DNA of 64,000 nt from Stanieria sp. NIES-3757 (GTDB lineage: Bacteria; Cyanobacteriota; Cyanobacteriia; Cyanobacteriales; Xenococcaceae): the NCBI GenBank assembly GCA_002355455.1, contig AP017375.1, positions 3,038,001 to 3,102,000 of the forward strand. Reading direction: 5' to 3'. The translations under genes and the position numbers were made by a program. Positions 47,573 to 56,966 of the stretch are shown here, piece by piece (the stretch's first letter is position 1; the number at the start of each line of letters is the position of its first letter). The notes beneath the pieces are model-generated. The model had not been told where the DNA came from and did not search any database. It worked only from the letters and a program-made list of their open reading frames with translations.

Positions 47573-48034
47573 ATGGATGCGGACTTACTCCCAGGCTATC
47601 AACTACGGATAGGAACAGGCAAAGACCGCGCTTTGTTAGTTAAGTTTATGACTTTGACTTATCAAGAGTTATTTCCTAACCAATGTTCCTTTAACCATTT
47701 AGCAGAGACAGTTAAAAAATATTTTTCTGTCGAAACTACCTTATGGTGGGTAGAAAATTTAGCCAAACAGCCTGTTGCCTGTTTATGGATGGGAACTGCG
47801 ATCGATCAAGCTAGTGGCAAAACCTATGGTTATATTTTTTTGCTAATTGTTTTAGCTCAGTACCGTCGTCAAGGCATTGGTACGGCATTAATTGAGCGAG
47901 CAGAAAAATGGGCCAAAGCTAGAGGAATTAATGGAATTGGGTTGCAAGTATTTTCTCATAACCAATCGGCTTTACAACTTTATCACCAGCTTGGATTTCA
48001 AACTCAGTCATTATCAATGATTAAATATCTTTAA
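47573..48034 (+). CDS. GNAT family N-acetyltransferase
   Basis: 153 residues. The acetyl-CoA loop is QYRRQGIGTALIERAEKWA and the C-terminal motif NQSALQLYHQLGFQ fits RimI-like GNATs. Substrate unknown. It is preceded by a small membrane protein and followed by a HEAT-repeat gene across 148 bases. Confidence 0.85.
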   Translation: MDADLLPGYQLRIGTGKDRALLVKFMTLTYQELFPNQCSFNHLAETVKKYFSVETTLWWVENLAKQPVACLWMGTAIDQASGKTYGYIFLLIVLAQYRRQGIGTALIERAEKWAKARGINGIGLQVFSHNQSALQLYHQLGFQTQSLSMIKYL

Positions 48035-48182
48035 GAAGGATCAATCGCTCACTCGACTTAATTGTGGTTATCGGGAATTGCTCCTGTGTCCATAATTAAT
48101 TTGTTGTCTCTATTTCATTTGTCAGTAATTATTTTTGTTCTGCATTTGAGAAATTACCAAAGATAAGATAATTTAATCAATT

Positions 48183-48941
48183 ATGTACAATAATGATGAA
48201 TTAAGTCTCTTAGATACTGATGAAGAACTGCTTAGTCCTCTGGATGAAATTGAGCCAGTGGCAACAGAGCCAGAACTTCCTCCACCAGATCCAGAAGAAA
48301 TGTTGACGCTCTTGTCTCATTCAGAAGCGTCTCAGCGGATGTTGGCAGCACGAGCCTTTTGCGAAATTCACGAACAACGTTCAATTCCTTATTTGATCGA
48401 GTTACTCAAAGATATTTGTCCTTTGGTTAGAGTCAGTGCAGCTTATGCTTTGGGCAGAAATACCAGTCCAGAAGCTGTTTCACCTCTAATTGAATTGCTC
48501 GCTCAAGATTGGAATGGTTATGTTCGTAAAGGCATTGTCTGGGCATTAGGGAATAGTAACGATCGCCGTGCCTTACAACCCCTAATTCATGCCCTTAAAA
48601 CTGATATTTCTGCGGTTCGTCTTTGGTCTGCTAGTGGTTTAGCTCAAATTGGTAAATTAAAATACGAAGATGCGATCGCAGCAATCCCTCCTTTAATTGC
48701 AGGGTTAAGAAAAGACATTACCGCAGCAGTGAGAAGTAATTGTGCTTGGGCATTGGGACAGCTATGTCGTGAATTACCATCTAATGTGGTTTATGCTACG
48801 GCAATTGATGCTTTGATTGAAGCGTTAGTAGAAGATGAAGATGTGGGAGTAAAAGAAGATGCCAAAACTGCCCTACTCAAAGTTGGCGATCCTAGAGGAC
48901 TACAAATGATTGAAGATTTAGAATTTGAAGGTTTAATTTAA
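48183..48941 (+). CDS. HEAT-repeat protein
   Basis: 252 residues. After an acidic N-terminus, five or so HEAT-like units follow, with the pattern VSAAYALGRNTSPEAVSPLI, VRKGIVWALGNSNDRRALQP and VRSNCAWALGQL. Such PBS-lyase-like HEAT proteins in cyanobacteria act in phycobilin attachment or as scaffolds; which applies is not clear. Ends 4 bases before ubiX, so co-translated. Confidence 0.85.
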   Translation: MYNNDELSLLDTDEELLSPLDEIEPVATEPELPPPDPEEMLTLLSHSEASQRMLAARAFCEIHEQRSIPYLIELLKDICPLVRVSAAYALGRNTSPEAVSPLIELLAQDWNGYVRKGIVWALGNSNDRRALQPLIHALKTDISAVRLWSASGLAQIGKLKYEDAIAAIPPLIAGLRKDITAAVRSNCAWALGQLCRELPSNVVYATAIDALIEALVEDEDVGVKEDAKTALLKVGDPRGLQMIEDLEFEGLI

Positions 48942-48944
48942 CCA

Positions 48945-49553
48945 ATGATCAAACCTTTAATAGTAGGCGTTAGTGGCGCTTCAGGACTGATTTATGCTGT
49001 TCGTACCCTTAAATTTCTCCTGGAAGCAGATTATCAGATCGAGTTAGTAGCCTCACGAGCTACTTATATGGTGTGGCAGGCAGAACAAAATATCCGTATG
49101 CCAACTGAACCAGACCGACAAGAAGAGTTTTGGCGACAACAAGCAGGAGTTAGCGATCGCGGTAAACTGATTTGTCATCATTGGGGCGATGTAGGAGCGA
49201 ATATTGCTAGTGGTTCATTTCGGACTCTAGGTATGATTATCATTCCTTGTAGTATGAGTACAGTAGCTAAAATAGCTGCTGGTTTGAGTTCTGATTTGCT
49301 AGAACGAACAGCCGATGTCCAAATTAAAGAAAGTCGTCCTTTAGTGGTTGTACCTAGAGAAACTCCTTTTAGTTTGATTCATCTGCGTAATTTAACCACT
49401 TTAGCTGAAGCAGGAGCCAAAATTGTCCCTGCTATCCCTGCTTGGTATCATGCGCCTCAAACTGTGGAGGATTTGGTTGATTTTGTAGTTGCTCGCACTT
49501 TGGATCAGTTGGACTTAGATTGTGTTCCCCTCAATCGTTGGCAAGGACACTAA
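48945..49553 (+). CDS. ubiX: Flavin prenyltransferase UbiX
   Basis: 202 residues. The N-terminal GVSGASGLIYAVRTLKFLL is the FMN-binding motif, and IIIPCSMSTVAKIAAGLSSD and RPLVVVPRETPFSLIHLRNL are diagnostic. It makes the prenylated FMN cofactor for UbiD-type decarboxylases, hence for quinone synthesis. UbiD is not in the window. Confidence 0.95.
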   Translation: MIKPLIVGVSGASGLIYAVRTLKFLLEADYQIELVASRATYMVWQAEQNIRMPTEPDRQEEFWRQQAGVSDRGKLICHHWGDVGANIASGSFRTLGMIIIPCSMSTVAKIAAGLSSDLLERTADVQIKESRPLVVVPRETPFSLIHLRNLTTLAEAGAKIVPAIPAWYHAPQTVEDLVDFVVARTLDQLDLDCVPLNRWQGH

Positions 49554-49584
49554 GATATAAAATAAATATTGTTCAACCAAGATT

Positions 49585-50277
49585 ATGTTTTCTATTCGTT
49601 TTAAGCTGCTGTTGCTCCTGATTATTGCAGGAGTCTTAGGTATTTTATTTGTTCAGAATCAGGAGTTAATCGCACTCAGATTTTTTTGTGGCGATCTTAA
49701 TCAAGCCTGTCTATATCGTTCAACTAATTTACCTTTGGCAGCATGGCTGGGAATATTTATCTTCGCTGGAGTGCTTACAAGTCTAATTTGGCAATTTTTC
49801 AATAGCTTGGTTACTAATACTCAATCAGAAAGAATTCCTTCTCAACGCTATACTACTGCGAGAGAAAATCCGACCGGGATCAATGACCGCTCCGGTTATA
49901 GAAATAATCCTCCAGATTGGGAACAACAGGGTCAAGATGACTGGAATATTGAAGAAGCACCTCCAGAACCTATGATCAGAGATCTCAACCAATCTGAGGC
50001 ACGGAGCGCGCGCGCTTTTCCCCGTGATAATTTTGAGCAGGATACTTCTCGAACTGAGTATTCTCAACCAAAAACTAATTATGAAGTTCAGCAGCAGCCT
50101 ACTAGCGTTAAACATTCTGGCTCAACTTATTCCTATAAATATCGGGAAGCAGGAGCAAAACAGTCAGAAAAACCAGAGGAAACAGTTTATGATGCCAACT
50201 ACAGAACCATCAATCCGCCTAATCAAGTAGACACTAATGAATCATCTTTCAATGAAGATGAAGAAGATTGGGTTTAA
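49585..50277 (+). CDS. LapA-domain (DUF1049) membrane protein with disordered tail
   Basis: 230 residues. Two membrane helices (about 5-25, LLLLLIIAGVLGILFVQNQE, and 49-67, LAAWLGIFIFAGVLTSLIW) form the LapA/DUF1049 module. The rest (about 80-230) is polar, rich in Arg, Glu, Ser and Asn, and probably disordered. Function in cyanobacteria is not known. It follows ubiX by 31 bases. Confidence 0.8.
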   Translation: MFSIRFKLLLLLIIAGVLGILFVQNQELIALRFFCGDLNQACLYRSTNLPLAAWLGIFIFAGVLTSLIWQFFNSLVTNTQSERIPSQRYTTARENPTGINDRSGYRNNPPDWEQQGQDDWNIEEAPPEPMIRDLNQSEARSARAFPRDNFEQDTSRTEYSQPKTNYEVQQQPTSVKHSGSTYSYKYREAGAKQSEKPEETVYDANYRTINPPNQVDTNESSFNEDEEDWV

Positions 50278-50287
50278 ATTAGTTAAA

Positions 50288-50491
50288 TTAATAGCTTCGA
50301 GAGGAAATCAGGAGTTCGCGAGATTCCTGTTTGACTTTACCAAGCATGGCAGCCTGCTGCAATAAGATGAAGGCTTCAAAATCTTCAACTTCATACTTTC
50401 TTTTCAGCATGCTCCGTAGTTTTTCTTCCGCTTCGACCGTCAAATAACCAGTTTTTAGTGCATGTTGCACTACTTCTCTAATTAGCTCCAC
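50288..50491 (-). CDS. Small conserved helical protein
   Basis: 67 residues from a GTG at 50491, chosen because GGGAGGG sits 6 bases upstream; an earlier ATG at 50527 would add a weak 12-residue leader and overrun that site. The protein (ELIREVVQHALKTGYLTVEA, EEKLRSMLKRKYEVEDFEAF) is helical and conserved-looking. Function unknown. Converges with the LapA gene. Confidence 0.65.
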   Translation of the reverse strand: MELIREVVQHALKTGYLTVEAEEKLRSMLKRKYEVEDFEAFILLQQAAMLGKVKQESRELLISSRSY

Positions 50492-50912
50492 AAACTTCCC
50501 TCCCGTTTTACTTACACCTACGTACAACTGAAATTAAAGTATAATATTTTATAAGTATATCTACTACTTTGTGTGAGTGGTGTGATTTTGTACGATTGAT
50601 TGATATTTTTTATTTAGCTTTATTCTGATTTTATTAAATTTTAATAAACTGTGGGTAAACTTTCTGTAATTTAAACAACTATTTCTTGTGAGTATCTTCA
50701 CAATGGTTTAGTTAAATTAGCTTATTTATTAACATTGTTAATAAAAATAATTAAGTTGTTTTGCGCTTGCGTTTTTAATTGCTTAGAGCTTTTACATAAG
50801 ATATCTTTAAGTCAAAATTGCCGATTAAAACTATATTGTCAGCACTAGTAGCAGTTCTTCTGTAAAAGTTTATCTATCTAACGACTTATATAAATATATA
50901 CGTTGTTTAGTT
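50492..50912. other. Intergenic region before the NB-ARC relic
   Basis: About 420 AT-rich bases without a recognisable gene; it may include further decayed sequence of the relic that follows. Confidence 0.5.
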
Positions 50913-51330
50913 GTGAGTCGGGAAAAACCTCAAGAAATTAATTGTTGGGAAGCAGAAAATGGTAGAGTGCAAAGTCTTTATTTATCAGGTTTAAATACTC
51001 AGTCTGTTCTTAAGTTAGTTTACAAGATTTGAGTGGGTCTTACTTAGAAAAAGAATATTTTGTTAATCATTACACTAATAATCCATTAGCGATTAATTCG
51101 ATTTCGCTAACAATTAAAAATTTATTTTAAGGTAATCTTACGGAATTTTTAGGAACTAATGGTCGTTTAGTCAGTAATATTCGCAACTTACTGGCAGAAC
51201 ATCTCAATCGTCTATGTGAAGAAGAAAAAAAGCTGATTGATGCGATCGCCGTTAACGAACAACTCATACCAATTTTCTAAACTAATGAGAGACCCGATCA
51301 ATGTCGAAGGATTGCTGCGAGCAGATGTAA
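50913..51330 (+). pseudogene. Relic of an NB-ARC/WD40 STAND protein
   Basis: Conceptual translation gives VSREKPQEINCWEAENGRVQ and SLYLSGL, a stop, and in a shifted frame DLSGSYLEKEYFVNHYTNNP, LAINSISLTIKNLF, a stop, then GNLTEFL...IRNLLAEHLNRLCEEEKKLI. This is the pattern of cyanobacterial NB-ARC proteins (NPLALK...TTIxxLFDGNxxEFL, then the winged-helix part). At least two stops and a frameshift make it non-functional. Only the end of the NB-ARC and the start of the winged helix remain; no WD40 repeats are seen. Confidence 0.75.
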
Positions 51331-51340
51331 GTTTTAACCT

Positions 51341-51382
51341 ATTACTTATTACTTATTACTTATTACTTATTACTTATTACTT
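51341..51382. repeat. Heptanucleotide tandem repeat ATTACTT x6
   Basis: Six perfect copies of ATTACTT run from 51341 to 51382, followed by a T-run and the ATG at 51389. Tandem heptamers are known in cyanobacteria (STRR sequences). Copy number may vary between strains. Confidence 0.9.
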
Positions 51383-51388
51383 TTTTTT

Positions 51389-51688
51389 ATGCAATCTCTC
51401 TCACAATTAAATCAAATTGGTATCAAACAATTACGTGGAGTTGGTCAAAAAGTTACTTTTAATCTTTCGATGAGCAAACAATTAGAAGTCGTCGAATCTT
51501 TACAAAGGCGATCGCTGATTCAATTGAATTCTCTACAATTCTGTCAAGAATCTCTGCTTCGACCCTATATTCTGGAAAAATTAATAGAGAGGGTAGAATC
51601 AGATCTGTTAGACCGAGAATTGACTACCCTAGTTCAACATATTCTTGCTGAAGCTTTATTAAGAAACCATAATTTGCATCGAACTTAG
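51389..51688 (+). CDS. Hypothetical protein upstream of aroK
   Basis: 99 residues beginning MQSLSQLNQIGIKQLRGVGQ, helical, no recognised domain. The stop is one base before the aroK start, so translation is coupled. The start codon follows directly after the ATTACTT tandem repeat and a T-run, without a clear ribosome binding site. Confidence 0.6.
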   Translation: MQSLSQLNQIGIKQLRGVGQKVTFNLSMSKQLEVVESLQRRSLIQLNSLQFCQESLLRPYILEKLIERVESDLLDRELTTLVQHILAEALLRNHNLHRT

Positions 51689-51689
51689 A

Positions 51690-52235
51690 ATGTCAACCTC
51701 AATTGAAAAATCATTACACGGAATTAGTATTTACCTAATTGGAATCATGGGTGTAGGTAAAACTACGATTGGAAAACTGTTAGCCCATCAATTGGGTTAT
51801 CGTTTTTTTGATACAGATGTTTTAATTGAACGAGTTACTCAAAAAAGCATTCCTGAGATTTTTGCTGAGTCAGGAGAGGATAGCTTTCGCGAATTAGAAC
51901 ACAAAGTATTACAAGAAATATCCGTTGAAACCAAAAGCGTAATTGCTACAGGCGGTGGTATTGTCGAGAGGCAAATCAATTGGAGTTATTTGCAACAAGG
52001 TTTAATTATTTGGTTAGATGTAGAAGTAGAAGTTTTAAAAGAACGTTTAGCAGGAGATGAGAATCGACCCCTAGCCGACAAACTAGAACTATTGCTCCAA
52101 AAACGTTCTTCTTTATATGCTCAAGCTGATTTACGCATTAAAATTGCAGCCAATCAAACCCCTGAAGATATTGTTGAGCAGATTTTAGAACTTATTCCTA
52201 CGGTGATTAAATCTGAATCAGAGCTTTCTCATTGA
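51690..52235 (+). CDS. aroK: Shikimate kinase
   Basis: 181 residues. Walker A is GIMGVGKTTIG, then FFDTDVLIE (shikimate-binding Asp), FRELEHKVL and ATGGGIV. It phosphorylates shikimate in chorismate synthesis. It is coupled to the 99-aa gene upstream and 78 bases before argB. Confidence 0.95.
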   Translation: MSTSIEKSLHGISIYLIGIMGVGKTTIGKLLAHQLGYRFFDTDVLIERVTQKSIPEIFAESGEDSFRELEHKVLQEISVETKSVIATGGGIVERQINWSYLQQGLIIWLDVEVEVLKERLAGDENRPLADKLELLLQKRSSLYAQADLRIKIAANQTPEDIVEQILELIPTVIKSESELSH

Positions 52236-52313
52236 TAACTGTTAGTAGTGAACAATTGAGTAAGTCCTCGATCTTGAATAATCAATAACTGGTAATTCCT
52301 AATCAAATTTAAT

Positions 52314-53210
52314 ATGTCAAGCGATCGCGAATACATTAAAGAAACAGAAGCTAACCGAGTTCGAGTTTTAAGCGAAGCACTCCCCTATATCCAGAAATTT
52401 GCCAATCGTACCGTAGTGATTAAATACGGTGGTGCAGCAATGAAAGATAGCAATCTTAAAGATAAGGTAATTAGAGATATTGTCTTTCTTGCTTGTGTCG
52501 GAGTTCGCCCTGTAGTTGTTCATGGTGGAGGACCAGAAATCAATAGTTGGTTGGATAAATTGGGAATTGAACCTCAATTTAAAGATGGTTTGCGCGTTAC
52601 CGATGCAGCGACGATGGATGTAGTAGAAATGGTCTTAGTCGGTCGAGTTAACAAAGAATTAGTATCTTTAATTAGTCAAGCTGGTGCATTGGCAGTTGGG
52701 TTATGTGGAAAAGATGGTAATTTCATTAAAGCTCGTCCGGTCGATCAAAAGGGAATTGGATTTGTTGGCGAAGTTACCACTGTTGATACTCGATTAATTA
52801 AATCTTTGGTTAGTAACGGTTATGTTCCTGTCATTTCTAGTGTGGCTGCGGATGAAGAAGGACAAGCTTACAATATTAACGCCGATACTGTAGCTGGAGA
52901 AATTGCTGCTGCATTAGATGCAGAAAAATTGATTTTATTGACTGATACTCCAGGTATTTTGGAAGATTATCATGACCCTAGTACTCTGCTAACTAAATTG
53001 GATATTCAAACAGCAAGAAAATTAATTGAACAGGGAATTGTCTCTGGGGGAATGATTCCAAAAGTTAACTGTTGTGTTCGTTCTCTGGCACAAGGAGTCC
53101 GCGCTGCCCATATTATTGATGGTCGTATTCCTCATGCTTTATTACTAGAAATTTTGACTGATGAAGGAATTGGTTCGATGATTGTGGCTTCTGAATATAT
53201 GAATATCTGA
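52314..53210 (+). CDS. argB: Acetylglutamate kinase
   Basis: 298 residues. Motifs include [27 protein letters not shown] and [12 protein letters not shown], plus [12 protein letters not shown]. It phosphorylates N-acetylglutamate, the arginine-feedback-controlled step, and in cyanobacteria is the partner of PII signalling. The HIP1-like start segment [10 protein letters not shown] is standard. Confidence 0.97.
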   Translation: MSSDREYIKETEANRVRVLSEALPYIQKFANRTVVIKYGGAAMKDSNLKDKVIRDIVFLACVGVRPVVVHGGGPEINSWLDKLGIEPQFKDGLRVTDAATMDVVEMVLVGRVNKELVSLISQAGALAVGLCGKDGNFIKARPVDQKGIGFVGEVTTVDTRLIKSLVSNGYVPVISSVAADEEGQAYNINADTVAGEIAAALDAEKLILLTDTPGILEDYHDPSTLLTKLDIQTARKLIEQGIVSGGMIPKVNCCVRSLAQGVRAAHIIDGRIPHALLLEILTDEGIGSMIVASEYMNI

Positions 53211-53302
53211 TTGAAAGTCTGAACTAACTCCGACACTGATCCGCCAAGTTCTAATAAATAATTCCTGAAATACTTAAGCGAGTAACTAATCGGAGTACAG
53301 GC

Positions 53303-54034
53303 ATGAATGATTATTATAAAGAAGATCTGGCTTACATTCACGATCTTGGTCATCGTGATTATGCTCTCAAATCTGCTCCTGGCATACTCAATATTCTGAC
53401 TCAAAACCACATTCGAGAAGGCTTAATCGTTGATTTAGGTTGTGGCAGCGGATTATCCGCATTAGAATTAACCAAGGCTAATTATCAGGTTTTCGGAGTC
53501 GATCTTTCTGAATCTTTAATCGCGATCGCTAGAAACCGAGTTCCCTATGCTGAGTTTCAAGTTGAGTCACTGTTTAAAACCAGTATTCCTTCTTGTCAGG
53601 CTGTAATTTCTATTGGAGAATGTCTTAATTACTTGTTTGATCGAGATAACAACTGCCAAACGCTGCTTCAACTTTTTGAACGAATCTACAACGCATTAGC
53701 TGTCGGAGGTGTTTTTGTTTTTGACATTGCAAAACCAGGACAAGTAATCCAAGAAAATACAACTAAAAGTTTTACTGAAGGGCAAGATTGGATAGTTTTG
53801 GTAGATAAACAAGAATATCCAGAACAATTAAGCTTAATTCGTCGAATTATTACTTTTCGTAAGGTAGGAAAGTATTATAGACGAGACGATGAAGTACATC
53901 ATTTGCAGTTATACGAGGCAACTACTATTGCCGACAAACTGCGTCAAGTAGGTTTTCAGGTTCAGATTCTACGCAGTTATGGTCCATACCAATTACCAAA
54001 AGCTCATGCTGTCTTTATTGCCTGTAAAATTTAG
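53303..54034 (+). CDS. Class I SAM-dependent methyltransferase
   Basis: 243 residues. The SAM-binding motif is IVDLGCGSGLSALEL near residue 48, then VFGVDLSESLI and a post-motif AVISIGECLNYLFD. A small-molecule substrate is likely; none is identifiable. Divergent C-terminal part includes a stretch ending FQVQILRSYGPYQLPKAHAV. Confidence 0.85.
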   Translation: MNDYYKEDLAYIHDLGHRDYALKSAPGILNILTQNHIREGLIVDLGCGSGLSALELTKANYQVFGVDLSESLIAIARNRVPYAEFQVESLFKTSIPSCQAVISIGECLNYLFDRDNNCQTLLQLFERIYNALAVGGVFVFDIAKPGQVIQENTTKSFTEGQDWIVLVDKQEYPEQLSLIRRIITFRKVGKYYRRDDEVHHLQLYEATTIADKLRQVGFQVQILRSYGPYQLPKAHAVFIACKI

Positions 54035-54130
54035 GCTTTAAATCAAGGACAAGTTTTTAAAAAAAGTAACTAAAAAAATTCAAGGTTCGACAATGCCAAA
54101 CCCTGATTAATAAATTCTGGATAGTAAGTT

Positions 54131-55259
54131 TTAAAATTTGTCTTGATATTTAGACCATGCCTCAATAGAAACTGGAACTATGGGACTAATTAATTCTAAA
54201 ATCGCTTGAGCATAAGCTCCGATTTCAGTTTGCGCGCCAGCACCCTGACGCAAACCAACAAAGTGTAAAAGAGCCTGTAGTGAAACAGTCCAAACCCACG
54301 CGGTATAAACTGAAGGAACTAAAATCCCTCTGGCTTGTTCCCTCCCAACTCCTAGTTCTAATAACTGCTGATAAGCTTGATAGCTATTTTGACATTGTTG
54401 TAAATAAATTGATTGAGCTTGAGCATTAATCTCTGCCTCAAGGTTTCCTTCAGTTGCCTGTTTATTACTTTTAGCTTGTTGCCGAAAAATTTCTGGAATA
54501 TAAAATTCATCACTATCATCAATTGGTACATAGCGAAAACTTTTTTCATTCCATCCTAATTGTTCATCGTTATGATTACTAGCTATGACGTGTTTCCCAG
54601 ATTTGTTACAGAGTAACCGATTCCGCTACTCCTCTTTATCTTTCGATAAAGCTCAGACTATATCATCATCTACTTGAGATGTCGCGCACTTCGGAGTCTC
54701 TTGACTCCTACTCCCTAACGGGATAGTCGTTGCACCTTCCGAACGAATTTTACTTGTATTGGTTTACTCAAAAGATGAGTTTTTTGGTTCGGCTTGGCTC
54801 AGAGTTGCCATATTCTCAACAGCGTTATTCTGTAAGCTCCTTGGAAACCTCGGCACATCTCACGCTCAATTAAAAGAACGTAGGTTTTCTCTGAATTCAC
54901 GCGATACACATTTAGAATCTCTTCTAAACGGGGCAGGTGATATGTTTAAGTAGTGTGGTTAACTTTTTGTACTGGGCAAATTTGTTTAAATTTAACTACT
55001 TTGTAACATATTATGTTTACCACTGACGACACACATATAAGGGGGCTTTGACTTTAAACTTAAAAACAACTCCTCTAAAAGGAGAAGTATGTTGGTGTTT
55101 GATTAAGTAATTAATCAATTTAATATCTTTTTCACTTAATTGTTGAGAACTCTTTTCAAAGCTTGCACGAGCATCATTGACTACGCTTAAATCACTGCCC
55201 ATCGAATCAATTAATTCGATTCTACTTTTGCCATCTTTTAATGGGTCTATCCAAGCCAT
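54131..55259 (-). CDS. thyX: FAD-dependent thymidylate synthase, interrupted by a group I intron
   Basis: Two exons, 55259-55019 and 54597-54131, join to a 235-residue ThyX. Exon 1 ends PLYVCRQW and contains ELIDSMGSDLSVVNDARASF and YLIKHQHTSPFRGVVF; exon 2 begins WKHVIAS, then WNEKSFRYVPIDDSDEFYIP, and ends LVPSVYTAWVWTVSL...YQDKF. The join restores RQWWKH, the spacing of the RQWxRH motif of the family (with Lys for Arg). ThyX makes dTMP from dUMP using methylenetetrahydrofolate and FAD. Without splicing the frame stops after exon 1. The window shows no thyA. Confidence 0.9.
54598..55018 (-). ncRNA. Group I self-splicing intron in thyX (421 nt, no ORF)
   Basis: On the minus strand the intron follows a U (exon end CAGTGGT) and ends in G (ATCTG). 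The conserved core elements are readable in order: P near GAATTCAGAGAAA, Q as AACTCTGAGCCAAGCC (54791-54806), R as GGTGCAACGACTATCCC (54720-54736) and S as GATGATATAGTCTGAGC (54651-54667), with ACGACTAT and ATAGTCT forming P7. Splice sites were placed by the ThyX reading frame; P1 and its guide were not assigned. No homing endonuclease is inside. Confidence 0.88.
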
Positions 55260-55526
55260 AATGGTTGTTTTGTTCCTTAATAATTGATCGACATAGTTAA
55301 AGAGATTATTTTAAGTAGAAAAACTTAATTAGACACTCCCTCAAACTTGCCAAAAATTTACTATACTTCAATCCCCGCATCTTATAACGTAATGTTTTGA
55401 TTCTTGTGATCCAGATAATTGATTCAATCTACTGACGAAAAAAGCTAATTTTAAATGGCTTGATTTAGAAATTAAAAGCGATCGCTCTTAGCTCAGGAAA
55501 AATCCGTTAAATCTGTCAAGATGCCG

Positions 55527-56597
55527 TTAAACTGCCGATTTCAAATCTGGACAAGAGTTAGCTTTGTGTTCCAGTTGATTTTTTCGCCCACTCGCTCTAT
55601 CTTCAGCATCTCTTTGTGCTTGGTTGGTCTGTTGCTGTAAATCTAGAGTAGTACGAGCATTAATTTCTAATTCTGCTTCTATCTCAAACTGTCTTTGTGC
55701 CTCAACTAAAGACTGTTGAGCAAATTCAACTTTTTGACTAGCTAAGTTAACTACTTCTAATCTTCGTTGAAGATTTTCCTGGGATCTTTTTAATAACTTG
55801 TCTGTATTTTTAATTTTTGGTTCTTTACCAGATTCTGAAGCTTGGTCTAGTTTAGTTTGGGTCTGAATGACGATTTGACGGGCTTTTAAGGCTTTTTCTT
55901 GGGCTTCTTTAAGAGTTAGATCAGCTTGGTTTCTAACTATCTGTGTCTCCAGAATAGCTTTTTGGGCAGCTATTTTTTGCCGTTGTAGTTTTAAATCGAG
56001 TAACTGTATAGCTCTGATTGCCTCTTTTTCCTGGGCTTCGCGGATCAAGTCAAATTTTTGTTTTTCTAATTTTTGTTGCTCTAGTAATAAATCAAACTCT
56101 CTCTTATGCTTTTTTCGTTTGATTCGGTTTAATTCTTCAATTAATTGTCTGTGTTCTCTTGGTGTTTTGGCTTCTTCACTATCTAAGCGTCGTTTAATTT
56201 GTTCTGTTCTTTTGAGTTCATTAAGTTCAATCTCAATTTCAGTAGTAGTCAAGCTATACCAAGCTTGCTGTACTTCAGCTTGAGAGTTGATTAATCTGAT
56301 TTTCGTTTCTAAGTCGCCAATAACTAATTCTTGAGCTTTAACTTTTCTCTCAATTTGAACATTAATTCCTTTTAGTAGCGAGCGCTGTTCTTCTAATTCA
56401 GCAATTATTAGATTAATGACGTTGTTTGATTTTTCAACTGGGGGATGCTCTGACCAAAATGACGCTGGGGGTAATTTAATATAATTGTGTATCTTTTGGA
56501 GTTCGAGATAACCAGATTCAAAAGTTTCCTTGATATCTTGTGTAGTTTCTACTTGATTAACGGAAGCATCGGCTTTTTTCAACAAAAGTTTTTGCAT
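55527..56597 (-). CDS. Coiled-coil protein of unknown function
   Basis: 356 residues, almost entirely coiled coil from about residue 60 to 345, rich in Gln, Glu, Lys and Arg. Example segments are KLQRQKIAAQKAILETQIV and RRLEVVNLASQKVEFAQQSL. No signal peptide, Walker box or membrane helix. It could be a structural or scaffold protein. It lies upstream of thyX on the same strand, 267 bases away. Confidence 0.65.
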   Translation of the reverse strand: MQKLLLKKADASVNQVETTQDIKETFESGYLELQKIHNYIKLPPASFWSEHPPVEKSNNVINLIIAELEEQRSLLKGINVQIERKVKAQELVIGDLETKIRLINSQAEVQQAWYSLTTTEIEIELNELKRTEQIKRRLDSEEAKTPREHRQLIEELNRIKRKKHKREFDLLLEQQKLEKQKFDLIREAQEKEAIRAIQLLDLKLQRQKIAAQKAILETQIVRNQADLTLKEAQEKALKARQIVIQTQTKLDQASESGKEPKIKNTDKLLKRSQENLQRRLEVVNLASQKVEFAQQSLVEAQRQFEIEAELEINARTTLDLQQQTNQAQRDAEDRASGRKNQLEHKANSCPDLKSAV

Positions 56598-56966
56598 TTC
56601 TCTTACCCCATTACGTCAGAATCAATGTAAGTTTGAACCTACAGAAATTCATACGAGCGAGTCTGAATAATTATGCAATTTAGAGATTAATTTAGGTGAT
56701 CTCATTACTCAAATCTTGAACTTACTTCATTTTTTATCAATTTTCCCGATTAGCGGGGAGTAAAATGAGAAAGAATTCCTGAGTAAGGTTTAGCAAGAGG
56801 ATAGGCAACAGCAGATGCGATCGCTCTGCGCCTCGGCAAAGCCGAGATCGCGCCAATTTTTTCGGTCATACTAACAGTAATATTGGGATTAATTATTTTA
56901 ATTTTCATCAAAAAAAAGTCAGCTAGGTGCAAGGCAATGCCTTGCCCGCACAAAAGGTAAAATTTT
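56598..56966. other. Intergenic region with hairpin-forming dispersed repeats
   Basis: About 370 bases. CTCGGC-AAA-GCCGAG (56832-56846) next to a HIP1-like GCGATCGC and the near-palindrome AAGGCAATGCCTT (56931-56943) are typical dispersed cyanobacterial repeats. A minus-strand frame at 56750-56953 consists mostly of these and is not called. Confidence 0.5.

Noticed and set aside
51341-51382. ATTACTT repeats as a CRISPR array
   Set aside because: Seven-base units without spacers and without palindromic repeats; no cas gene is near.
54358-54549. 63-residue minus-strand frame over thyX exon 2
   Set aside because: It is a shadow of the ThyX frame; the ThyX translation has all family motifs.
54759-54953. 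64-residue plus-strand frame inside the intron
   Set aside because: It runs antisense to the group I core, and its sequence is simply the complement of the Q and R elements.
54131-55259. thyX interruption as an intein or as two separate genes
   Set aside because: The insert has stops in the exon frame and no intein motifs, while the group I core elements and in-frame junction fit an intron.
56750-56953. 67-residue minus-strand frame
   Set aside because: It is built mostly from HIP1-type and hairpin repeats and has no family match that I recognise.
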